From: an uncultured Eubacteriales bacterium
GTDB lineage: Bacteria; Bacillota; Clostridia; Oscillospirales; Oscillospiraceae
Length of the DNA: 20,306 nt
Direction: 5' to 3'
NCBI GenBank assembly: GCA_900556935.1
Contig: USQL01000040.1
Location: 1 to 20,306, forward strand
Position 1 is the stretch's first letter. Every line of letters begins with the position of its first letter. The translations under genes and the position numbers were made by a program. The notes under the pieces were generated by a model. The model did not search any database. It was not told the origin of the DNA and was given only the letters and a program-made list of their open reading frames with translations. Of the stretch, positions 7,778 through 14,752 are shown one piece after another.

Positions 7778-7834
7778 GGAAACCAAATTCTCTTTTCCGG
7801 TTTCCATTGTAGTCCGGAAACCGGAAAGTTTCAA
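7778..7834 (-). promoter_or_regulatory. Promoter and TetR-type operator of the sugar operon
   Basis: Minus strand -35 TTGAAA (7834-7829), exactly 17 bp, -10 TACAAT (7811-7806). A perfect 12-bp inverted repeat flanks and embraces the -10: GGAAACCGGAAA at 7816-7827, lying in the spacer, and its complement TTTCCGGTTTCC at 7794-7805, just downstream of the -10, with 10 bases between. A further GGAAACC at 7778-7784 sits near the ribosome binding site. Bound protein would block RNA polymerase, as expected for an autoregulating TetR repressor. Confidence 0.75.
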
Positions 7835-7958
7835 GCAGTTTCCCGTACTTTCTATGTTTCGAACAGTTTTCGATTATTTATTTGTGCATTTTGCACAGTC
7901 TATTATTGGTTGCCTCCACTACGACAGCAGTCTTTCCTGTTTTCCGCCGCAGGAATTA

Positions 7959-8117
7959 CCCGTGCAATCGTTCTCACCAACGATGTACGAAGGGGACGAT
8001 GCCCACATCGCCCCCCTACACACATATTGCGTCCATTCATAGAATGTTTACCCGTACAATTCTGGTGGTTTCTGCCACGACGATGGTGTGAGAGGGAGCT
8101 TTCATGCAATCGTCGTG
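7959..8117. repeat. Cluster of hairpin-forming REP-like repeats in a divergent intergenic region
   Basis: The 430 bases between tetR and the membrane protein gene hold no supported gene. Three dyads occur in a row: ATCGTT 7967-7972 with AACGAT 7979-7984; GGGGACGATG 7992-8001 with CATCGCCCC around a CCCA loop and one bulged A; and CACGACGAT 8076-8084 with ATCGTCGTG 8109-8117. The first and third parts look like diverged copies of one unit: both begin CCCGT(G/A)CAAT (7959 and 8051), contain CGATG and end in AGGG. This fits a REP or small MITE-like repeat that has inserted or duplicated between two divergent promoters. Confidence 0.5.
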
Positions 8118-8135
8118 AGGCCCGGGACACTTCGA

Positions 8136-8164
8136 TTGACTTTGTTTTTCGGATAGCATATAAT
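8136..8164 (+). promoter_or_regulatory. Sigma-A promoter of the Wzy-like gene
   Basis: -35 TTGACT (8136-8141), 17-bp spacer, perfect -10 TATAAT (8159-8164). It predicts a leader of about 25 bases before the GGAGGA and ATG of the membrane protein gene. Confidence 0.8.
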
Positions 8165-8194
8165 GAGGAAAAGAAAGCTTGTTCGGAGGATATT

Positions 8195-9355
8195 ATGGAT
8201 TCTGTTTTTTCCCGCATCCGCAGCCGGTCCCGTGCACTGCTGGGGGAAAGGGCTGTGGAGCGCGTCTGGTTTCTCTGCCTTCTGGCGCTGGTAGTTCCCG
8301 TGTACCTGGGGCACTTTCCGCTGCCGCCCATGGCCCAATGCATGATTTACGGAACCTCCTTCTGCGCCTATGCCCTGCTTTGCATGAAGCTTTTCCTTTG
8401 GGACAGCTGGGAAAGGCGGACGCTCTGGCTTTTGGGCGGCTGCCTTGTGGTGCTTGCCCTTGGCACCGCCGTCAGCGGAAACCGCTGTTTTCTTTCCAGC
8501 TTCCTTCTGGCCTGCTCCGCCAAGGGGATTCGATTTGACAAAATCAGCCAGTTCTTCTTCCGCTTCTTCCTGGTCACCTTCCTTCTGAATCTCCTTCTGG
8601 TGGTTTTGGGGCTTGCGGAGGATACGGTAACCGTCCGGGGGGAAGCCTGGGGCTACGGCAATCTGCGCCACAGCTATGGCTTCGGCCACCCCAACACCCT
8701 GGGTTTCTGGGCCATGCTGATGGTTTTCTCCGGTCTTCTCGCCTGCCCCCGGGGGAAGCGTCGGTTCCCCTTCTCCCTGGTTCTGCTGGTACTGAGCATC
8801 GTTCTTTTTCGTCTGACCGACTCCAAGGCCGCCTTGTTTTCCTCCCTGGCAGCCATTCTCCTTTTCAATCTATTCCTGCTTCTCGGCCCGTATCTCACTG
8901 AGAAAAAGTGGTCCGTCCGGGTTTTTCCCGGGGTAATGCTTCTGTGCGTCGTTGTCTTTTTGCTTCTGTGCCTGCTTTACAGGGAGAACAGCGGCTTTTT
9001 CAGGCTTTGCAACACCCTGTTCTCCCAGCGGCTCGGCTATGCCAATCAGGGCTTCCGGCTCTTTGGGGCCAGTCTGTTGGGGGCCCATGTGGACTTTGGT
9101 TGGGACCCGGTGGACAGTCTTCTAGGCTACGCCCCCATCTGCCTGGGGGTGCTTCCCAGCCTTGTCTATCTGGGGCTGGCCCTGGCCGCCGTATACAGGG
9201 CTGGGCGCGCAGGCAGATACGACATTGCTGCCGTGGCCTTCGCGGGGCTGCTGTACTGCACCATGGAATATGGGCTGATCAATCCCGTCAATCTTCCGCT
9301 TTTCGCCGCAAGTGCCTGCCTGTCCGAGGCCAATGGCAGAAAACCGTCGGTTTGA
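8195..9355 (+). CDS. O-antigen polymerase/ligase (Wzy/WaaL)-like membrane protein
   Basis: 386 residues with about ten hydrophobic helices and a basic N-terminus (RIRSRSRALLGERAVER). The segment RHSYGFGHPNTLGFW (about residues 159-173) and the later TDSKAALFSS resemble the conserved stretch of Firmicutes oligosaccharide repeat-unit polymerases, which join undecaprenyl-linked sugar units outside the membrane. The open frame begins far upstream, but GGAGGA with the ATG at 8195, plus a near-perfect promoter at 8136-8164, fixes the start. No glycosyltransferase, flippase or chain-length gene is nearby, so it stands alone between a sugar operon and housekeeping genes, and its substrate is unknown. 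Membrane topology is clear; the polymerase assignment is moderate. Confidence 0.65.
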   Translation: MDSVFSRIRSRSRALLGERAVERVWFLCLLALVVPVYLGHFPLPPMAQCMIYGTSFCAYALLCMKLFLWDSWERRTLWLLGGCLVVLALGTAVSGNRCFLSSFLLACSAKGIRFDKISQFFFRFFLVTFLLNLLLVVLGLAEDTVTVRGEAWGYGNLRHSYGFGHPNTLGFWAMLMVFSGLLACPRGKRRFPFSLVLLVLSIVLFRLTDSKAALFSSLAAILLFNLFLLLGPYLTEKKWSVRVFPGVMLLCVVVFLLLCLLYRENSGFFRLCNTLFSQRLGYANQGFRLFGASLLGAHVDFGWDPVDSLLGYAPICLGVLPSLVYLGLALAAVYRAGRAGRYDIAAVAFAGLLYCTMEYGLINPVNLPLFAASACLSEANGRKPSV

Positions 9356-9411
9356 CACAAGTTTTGTTCACAGGCCATTCATTTTTTGGCGGAATTTTGT
9401 TTTATCCTCTA

Positions 9412-9441
9412 TTGAAAATGTAAGCCGGAAGATGGTATAAT
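9412..9441 (+). promoter_or_regulatory. Promoter of prs-pth
   Basis: -35 TTGAAA (9412-9417), 18-bp spacer, -10 TATAAT (9436-9441). Downstream, the leader contains TCCGGAGGTCCGGA followed by an A-rich run, a small hairpin or direct repeat of GTCCGGA that might modulate leader RNA. The prs ribosome binding site GAGGT follows at 9489-9493. Confidence 0.7.
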
Positions 9442-9502
9442 AGTTTTGAACCTTGTCCGGAGGTCCGGATAAAAAAGAATATATAAGCGAGGTAAATCAT
9501 TG

Positions 9503-10465
9503 ATGATTACGTACGGAGAGAACATCAAGATTTTCTGCGGCAACTCCAACCCGGAATTTGCCAAGAACATCTGCAAGGATCTGGGGGTAAATCTTGGCGA
9601 GGCTGAGGTGAAGACCTTTGCCGACGGCGAGGCTTCCGTCAGCCTGCTGGAAACCGTTCGGGGTGCCGACGTTTTCCTGGTTCAGTCCACCTGCAAGCCC
9701 GTAAACGACCATCTGATGGAGCTGCTGGTCATGTGCGATGCCTGCCGTCGCGCTTCCGCCGGCAGAATCACCGCCGTCATCCCCTACTTTGGCTACGCCC
9801 GTCAGGACCGGAAGGCCAAGAGCCGCGACCCCATCTCCGCCAAGCTGGTTGCCAACATGATTACCGCCGCCGGTGCCGACCGGGTGCTGACCATGGACCT
9901 GCACGCCTCCCAGATTCAGGGCTTCTTCGACATTCCCCTGGATCACCTGCTGGGCAATCCCAGCTTCGTTGATTACTACCTCGCAAAGTTCCCCGAGCCC
10001 CAGTATAACCACGACGATTTCGTGGTTGTCTCCCCCGACGTGGGCTCTGTGGGCCGTGCCCGTGCCTTTGCCGCCAAGGTGCACATGGGTCTGGCCATTG
10101 TAGACAAGCGCCGTCAGAAGGCCAATGTCTGCGAAGTCATGAACGTCATCGGCGATGTAAAGGGCAAGACCTGCATTCTCTTTGACGACATGGTGGATAC
10201 CGCCGGTTCCCTGTGCAACGCCGCCAAGGCTCTGACCGAGCAGGGTGCCAAGGAGGTCTATGCCTGCGCCACTCATGGTGTGCTGTCCGGCCCCGCCTAC
10301 GACCGCATTGAGGAGAGCCCCATCAAGGAGATGGTCTTCCTGAACACCATCCCCGAGATTCGCAACACCGCCAGCGGCAAGATCAAGTTCCTGGATGTGT
10401 CCCATGTGTTCGCCCGTGCCATTGAGCACATCCATGGCGGCACCTCCATCGCGGATCTGTTCTGA
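9503..10465 (+). CDS. prs: Ribose-phosphate pyrophosphokinase (PRPP synthetase)
   Basis: 320 residues, the usual length. The cytoplasmic enzyme makes PRPP from ribose 5-phosphate and ATP, feeding purine, pyrimidine, histidine, tryptophan and NAD synthesis. Visible signatures are the ATP-binding flexible-loop region YFGYARQDRKAKSRDPIS (about 95-112), the metal-binding MDLHASQIQGFF (131-142, with D132 and H134) and the PRPP-binding loop FDDMVDTAGS (227-236). A TTG lies one codon upstream (9500), but the ATG at 9503 is 9 bases from GAGGT and is the natural start. The TGA stop shares its last base with the pth ATG. A prs-pth-mfd order is common in Firmicutes; here glmU is not directly upstream as it is in Bacillus. 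Confidence 0.97.
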   Translation: MITYGENIKIFCGNSNPEFAKNICKDLGVNLGEAEVKTFADGEASVSLLETVRGADVFLVQSTCKPVNDHLMELLVMCDACRRASAGRITAVIPYFGYARQDRKAKSRDPISAKLVANMITAAGADRVLTMDLHASQIQGFFDIPLDHLLGNPSFVDYYLAKFPEPQYNHDDFVVVSPDVGSVGRARAFAAKVHMGLAIVDKRRQKANVCEVMNVIGDVKGKTCILFDDMVDTAGSLCNAAKALTEQGAKEVYACATHGVLSGPAYDRIEESPIKEMVFLNTIPEIRNTASGKIKFLDVSHVFARAIEHIHGGTSIADLF

Positions 10466-11052
10466 TGCCGTCCGAGAACACCTGGCTCATTGTGGGACTG
10501 GGAAATCCCGGTCCCGAGTATGCCAAAACCCGACACAATATCGGCTTCCGCTGCCTGGACATTCTGGCGCAGAAGCTGGGCTGCACCGTAGACCGGGGCA
10601 AGTTTCAGGGGCTCTACGGCCAGGCAAGCTACCGCGGCCAGAAGGTCTATCTTTTAAAGCCGCTGACCTATATGAACCTGTCCGGCCGGTCCGTTGTGCA
10701 GCTCAGCGCCTATTTTCAGATTCCGCCCCAAAGGATCATCGTCCTGTTTGACGACATTTCCCTGGAGCCTGGCCGCCTGCGGGTGCGCCCCAGCGGCTCT
10801 GCCGGGGGGCACAACGGCATCAAGTCCATTATCCAGGAGCTGGGAAGTCAGGATTTCCCCCGGGTCAAAATTGGCGTCGGCGCCAAGCCCCATCCGGATT
10901 TTGATTTGGCCGACTGGGTCCTCTCCCCCTTCACCGCGCAGGAGGAAAGGGCTCTGGCCGTTTCTCTGGAAAACGGTGCCAACGCCGCCCTGACCATTCT
11001 GGAGCAGGGAACCGCCCAGGCCGCCAACGCCTACAACGGCAGTCATCCTTAA
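10465..11052 (+). CDS. pth: Peptidyl-tRNA hydrolase
   Basis: 195 residues. It cleaves peptidyl-tRNA released by stalled ribosomes and so recycles tRNA. All catalytic and binding residues known from the E. coli enzyme can be placed: N14 in GLGNPGPEYAKTRHN, catalytic H24, N71 in TYMNLSG, D97 in VLFDDI and N117 in GGHNGIKSI. The start codon overlaps the prs stop by one base (TGATG), which implies coupled translation. The frame ends just ahead of a large hairpin. The short C-terminal tail (AANAYNGSHP) is of normal size. Confidence 0.97.
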   Translation: MPSENTWLIVGLGNPGPEYAKTRHNIGFRCLDILAQKLGCTVDRGKFQGLYGQASYRGQKVYLLKPLTYMNLSGRSVVQLSAYFQIPPQRIIVLFDDISLEPGRLRVRPSGSAGGHNGIKSIIQELGSQDFPRVKIGVGAKPHPDFDLADWVLSPFTAQEERALAVSLENGANAALTILEQGTAQAANAYNGSHP

Positions 11053-11062
11053 AAAGAAAAAT

Positions 11063-11091
11063 TTTCCTCCAGGGATTTTCCCTGGAGGAAA
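11063..11091 (+). terminator. Perfect 13-bp hairpin after pth
   Basis: TTTCCTCCAGGGA (11063-11075) pairs fully with 11079-11091 around a 3-base TTT loop. It follows the pth stop by 10 bases. An A-rich run precedes it, but only TGTGCGTTT follows, so on the plus strand it lacks a proper U-tract. It may be a weak or factor-assisted terminator, an RNA 3' end stabiliser, or an attenuator letting some transcription reach mfd. Confidence 0.5.
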
Positions 11092-11103
11092 TGTGCGTTT
11101 GAC

Positions 11104-11127
11104 GGAGAGGGAAATGCTTCCCTTTCC
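11104..11127 (+). other. Second hairpin in the mfd leader
   Basis: GGAGAGGGAA (11104-11113) pairs with TTCCCTTTCC (11118-11127) over 10 positions with one G-U, around an ATGC loop. It lies 40 bases before the mfd start. No convincing promoter is seen between pth and mfd, so mfd may depend on read-through past this hairpin and the preceding one. Confidence 0.4.
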
Positions 11128-11167
11128 GCGTTGTGCATTGCAGCAAAACACGACAATGAGGTGAACC

Positions 11168-14100
11168 ATGGAACAGCCATTGCTTTTTCTACTGAAAACC
11201 ATCCCGGAGTACGCCTCCCTTTTGGAGGGTATCAAGCTTTCCCAGAATGCCGCCGTAACCGGTGTGGGGCAGATCAACCGAAGTCATATGATTGCGGGGC
11301 TTTGGAAGGACCTGGGCCGCCCCGTTGTGGTGCTGTGTCAGGACGATATGGCCGCCCGTCGAACCCAGGAGGAGCTCAAATGCTTTCTGGGGGAAACAGC
11401 CCCCATTCTTCCCGGCCGGGACCTGACCTTTTACGATGCCGCCGTGGTCTCCCGCAGCTGGGAACAGAAGCGTCTGCGGCAACTATATGATCTGGCCGGT
11501 GGGCGAACCCCCATCCAGATTCTGACCTGGGACTCCCTGAGCCAGCGGACCATGCCCCCCGCGGTGCTGAACAATGCCTGCTTCTCCCTGGAAGTTGGCA
11601 AAGAGTACCCCCTGGACAGCCTGACCGCCCGTCTGGTCTCCTCCGGCTACAGCCGCTGCGGCATGGTAGAGGGCGTAGGGCAGTTCGCCGTTCGGGGCGG
11701 CATTGTGGATATCTATTCTCCGGGAGAGGATAATCCTGTGCGGCTGGAGTTCTTTGGCGACGAGCTGGATACCATGGGCTACTTTGATATCGATACCCAG
11801 CGGCGCAGTGACAACCTGGAAAAAATGCTGGTGCTGCCCACCCGGGAGGCCCTGCCCGGCATGCACCCCCAGGGAACAGCGGGGCTCATCAAGGACCTGG
11901 AGCACCTGCTCTCGCGGCAGAAGCGCCGAAAAAATCTCAATACCCCTTTGATAGAAACCCTGGAAAAGGACATTGAAAAGCTCCAAAACGAGATGCACAC
12001 CCTGGCCGCGGACCGGTATCTGGCCCTTCTCTACCCGGAGATGGCCACGGCGGCGGACTACGCCCCCCAGGACGCTGTCTGGGTTCTGTGTGACCACGCC
12101 AATTTGCAGCGGGCCGCCAAGAACCGCACCGATGAAATGGGCCTGCAGCTGGACAGCCTTCTGCAGACCGGACTGGTTGCGGGAGAGCTGTGTGACTTCG
12201 TCTGCCAGTGGGAGGACTTCTGCAAGGGGCTTCGGGGGAAAACCACAGTCTACTTCGATGCCTTCGGCGGCAGCGCCTATCCGGAGGAAGCGGCCCCCCA
12301 GCTACTGCTCCCCATCACCGCCAAGCAGCTGCCCAGCTACGGCGGCAATCTGGATGCTGCCGTCAGCGACATGACCCACTACCAGAAAATGGAATTCGGC
12401 ACCCTGGTGCTCTGCGGTACCAGGCACCGGGCGGAGCTGATGCAGCAGATGCTCCGGGAGAAAAATCTCTCCTCCTTTTTGGCCATCCCCCTGAACACCC
12501 TGCCTAAGGCCGGTCAGATTCTTTTAACCGATGGCACATTGCCCTACGGCATGGAATACCCTCTGAGCAAGCTTGCCATACTGACCGAGGGGCAGCTCAT
12601 TGCCAAAACCGAACCCAAGCGCCGGGCCGCCAAAAAAACCACCGCTACCAACCGGCAAAAGCTGAACTCCTTTACGGACCTGACCCCCGGAGACCTGGTG
12701 GTCCACGAAAACTACGGCATCGGCCGGTTCGTGGCCATGGAGCAGATCAAAATTGACAACGCGGTCAAGGACTATATCAAAATCGCCTATCAGGGCTCCG
12801 ACACCCTGTTTGTTCCCGCCACCCAGCTGGACCTGGTAAGCAAATACATCGGCGGCGGCGCGGAAAACCCCAATATCAAGCTGAACAAAATCGGCTCCGA
12901 TGCCTGGCAGAAGACAAAGGCCAAGGCCCGGAAGGCCGCAAAGGATATGGCCGGAGAGCTCATTCAGCTCTATGCCGCCCGGAAGCGGCAGACGGGCTAC
13001 GCCTTCTCCGCCGATGCCCCCTGGCAGCAGGAATTTGAAGACAATTTCCCCTATCCGGAAACCGACGACCAGCTGCGCTGCATTGCGGATATCAAAAAAG
13101 ATATGGAGTCCCCCATCCCCATGGACCGGCTGCTCTGCGGCGACGTGGGCTTCGGAAAAACCGAGGTTGCCCTCCGGGCGGTGATGAAAGCCGTGATGGA
13201 CGGAAAGCAGGTGGCGATTCTGGTCCCCACCACCGTGCTTGCCCAGCAGCACTATCAAACCGCCGTCTCCCGGTTCCGGGGCTTCCCGGTGACCATCGAT
13301 GTCCTCAGCCGGTTCCGCACGCCCAAGCAGCAGCAGCGAACGCTGCAGGAGGTCCGCAGCGGCAATGTGGATGTGGTCATCGGTACCCACAAGCTGCTGC
13401 AAAAAAGCGTCCAGTTCAAGGACCTGGGCCTTTTGATTGTGGACGAGGAGCAGCGCTTCGGTGTCACCCACAAGGAGCGGCTGAAGGAGCTGTCCAAGGG
13501 TGTGGACGTTTTGACCCTCTCCGCCACGCCCATCCCCAGAACCCTCAATATGGCGCTGTCCGGCATCCGGGATATGTCCACCATTGAGGAGCCCCCGGCG
13601 GACCGGTATCCGGTGCAGACCTATGTCATGGAGTACTCCACCCCCATTATTGACGATGCCATCCGCCGGGAAATCGAGCGGGGCGGGCAGGTATTTTACC
13701 TGCACAACCGGACGGAGACCATTGACCAGTGCGCCAGCGCCCTGCAAAAGCGCATCCCCGGCCTGACGGTGGGCGTGGCCCACGGCCAGATGAGCGAGGA
13801 TGCCCTGGGCGAGGTCATGACCGCCATGGCCGAGGGCGACATTCAGGTATTGGTGTGCACCACCATCATTGAAACCGGCCTGGACATTCCCAACGCCAAC
13901 ACCCTGATTATTGAAAATGCCGACCGCTTCGGCCTGAGCCAGCTGCACCAGCTCCGGGGCCGGGTGGGCCGCTCCACCCGCCATGCCTACGCCTACTTCA
14001 CCTACCGTCCGGATAAGAACCTGACGGAGATTGCCGAAAAGCGGCTGTCCGCCATCCGGGATTTCGCGGAGTTTGGCTCCGGCTTTAAAATCGCCATGCG

Positions 14101-14686
14101 GGACCTGGAAATCCGGGGTGCCGGCAATCTCCTAGGTGCCGAGCAGTCCGGCCACATGATGAGCGTCGGCTACGACATGTATCTAAAGCTTTTGGATGAG
14201 GCCGTTCTGGAGGAAAAGGGCGAGGCCCCCAAGACCCCCGAGTGCACCGCCGACCTGAACGTCACCGCAAACGTGGACAAGGAATACGTAGCCAGAGGTG
14301 AGGAGCGGATGGACCTGTACCGCCGGATGGCCGCCGTGCGGTGCCAGGAGGACGCAGACGACCTGCTGGACGAAATCGTGGACCGGTACGGCGAGCCCCC
14401 CAAGGGCGTGCTGAACCTCATCGACATTGCCCTTCTGCGGGCAGATGCCATGAAGCTTGGCATCAAGGATATCAAGCAGAAGGCCGGGGACATTCTCTTT
14501 GCGCTCAGCAACCTGGACTTCGATGCCGTGGGCAGCCTCTGCTCGGACCCGGACTACAAAGCACGGCTCACCTTCCTGGCAAACGCCAAGGTGCCCACCC
14601 TGCGGCTAAAGCTGGTCACCGGCCCGGACAGCCTGAAGCAAGCCAAAGCCTTTGTGGCCAAATACCAAAGCCTTTGTGGGAAATAA
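11168..14686 (+). CDS. mfd: Transcription-repair coupling factor
   Basis: 1172 residues, full length for Mfd. It displaces RNA polymerase stalled at DNA damage by translocating on DNA with ATP, and recruits UvrA. The order is: UvrB-like damage/UvrA-interaction module (about 1-350); spacer domain; RNA polymerase-interacting CarD-like domain (about 505-575, GDLVVHENYGIGRF); SF2 translocase with Walker A GDVGFGKTEVA (about 658-668), the helicase II box VDEEQRFGV (about 758-766) and SATPIPRTL; second RecA lobe with HQLRGRVGRS; C-terminal TRCF domain to about 1110. GAGGTG stands 4 bases before the ATG. The last codons contain a 22-base duplication (separate entry). The promoter for the next gene begins 3 nt after the stop codon. 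Confidence 0.97.
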   Translation: MEQPLLFLLKTIPEYASLLEGIKLSQNAAVTGVGQINRSHMIAGLWKDLGRPVVVLCQDDMAARRTQEELKCFLGETAPILPGRDLTFYDAAVVSRSWEQKRLRQLYDLAGGRTPIQILTWDSLSQRTMPPAVLNNACFSLEVGKEYPLDSLTARLVSSGYSRCGMVEGVGQFAVRGGIVDIYSPGEDNPVRLEFFGDELDTMGYFDIDTQRRSDNLEKMLVLPTREALPGMHPQGTAGLIKDLEHLLSRQKRRKNLNTPLIETLEKDIEKLQNEMHTLAADRYLALLYPEMATAADYAPQDAVWVLCDHANLQRAAKNRTDEMGLQLDSLLQTGLVAGELCDFVCQWEDFCKGLRGKTTVYFDAFGGSAYPEEAAPQLLLPITAKQLPSYGGNLDAAVSDMTHYQKMEFGTLVLCGTRHRAELMQQMLREKNLSSFLAIPLNTLPKAGQILLTDGTLPYGMEYPLSKLAILTEGQLIAKTEPKRRAAKKTTATNRQKLNSFTDLTPGDLVVHENYGIGRFVAMEQIKIDNAVKDYIKIAYQGSDTLFVPATQLDLVSKYIGGGAENPNIKLNKIGSDAWQKTKAKARKAAKDMAGELIQLYAARKRQTGYAFSADAPWQQEFEDNFPYPETDDQLRCIADIKKDMESPIPMDRLLCGDVGFGKTEVALRAVMKAVMDGKQVAILVPTTVLAQQHYQTAVSRFRGFPVTIDVLSRFRTPKQQQRTLQEVRSGNVDVVIGTHKLLQKSVQFKDLGLLIVDEEQRFGVTHKERLKELSKGVDVLTLSATPIPRTLNMALSGIRDMSTIEEPPADRYPVQTYVMEYSTPIIDDAIRREIERGGQVFYLHNRTETIDQCASALQKRIPGLTVGVAHGQMSEDALGEVMTAMAEGDIQVLVCTTIIETGLDIPNANTLIIENADRFGLSQLHQLRGRVGRSTRHAYAYFTYRPDKNLTEIAEKRLSAIRDFAEFGSGFKIAMRDLEIRGAGNLLGAEQSGHMMSVGYDMYLKLLDEAVLEEKGEAPKTPECTADLNVTANVDKEYVARGEERMDLYRRMAAVRCQEDADDLLDEIVDRYGEPPKGVLNLIDIALLRADAMKLGIKDIKQKAGDILFALSNLDFDAVGSLCSDPDYKARLTFLANAKVPTLRLKLVTGPDSLKQAKAFVAKYQSLCGK
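14643..14685 (+). repeat. Tandem 22/21-base duplication at the 3' end of mfd
   Basis: CCAAAGCCTTTGTGG occurs at 14643-14657 and again at 14665-14679. The full units are 22 and 21 bases, differing only where CC in the first is G in the second before AAATA. Because the unit is not a multiple of three, the second copy is read in another frame, giving KAFVAKYQSLCGK and the present TAA stop. Confidence 0.8.
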
Positions 14687-14689
14687 TGG

Positions 14690-14718
14690 TTGTGTCCCGC
14701 CGGGAACCATGGTATAAT
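14690..14718 (+). promoter_or_regulatory. Promoter of the VanW-domain gene
   Basis: -35 TTGTGT (14690-14695), 17-bp spacer, perfect -10 TATAAT (14713-14718). It starts 3 bases past the mfd stop codon. The spacer contains the small palindrome TCCCG-C-CGGGA. GGAGGA and the ATG follow about 25-35 bases later. Confidence 0.75.
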
Positions 14719-14752
14719 TGGTGCAAACAAGGATTCGGCAGGAGGAATTCCT

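Noticed and set aside
7849..8190. Possible small gene in the tetR to wzy-like intergenic region
   Set aside because: Several short frames exist, but none has a ribosome binding site or recognisable sequence, and hairpin repeats explain much of the region.
9456..9475. Attenuator hairpin TCCGGAGGTCCGGA before prs
   Set aside because: The stem is only 5 bp and the following run is A-rich rather than U-rich; noted in the promoter entry but not called as a terminator or riboswitch.
12524..13984. Minus-strand open frame of 486 codons
   Set aside because: Antisense to the helicase motifs of mfd; composition is typical of a shadow frame and no family is recognisable.
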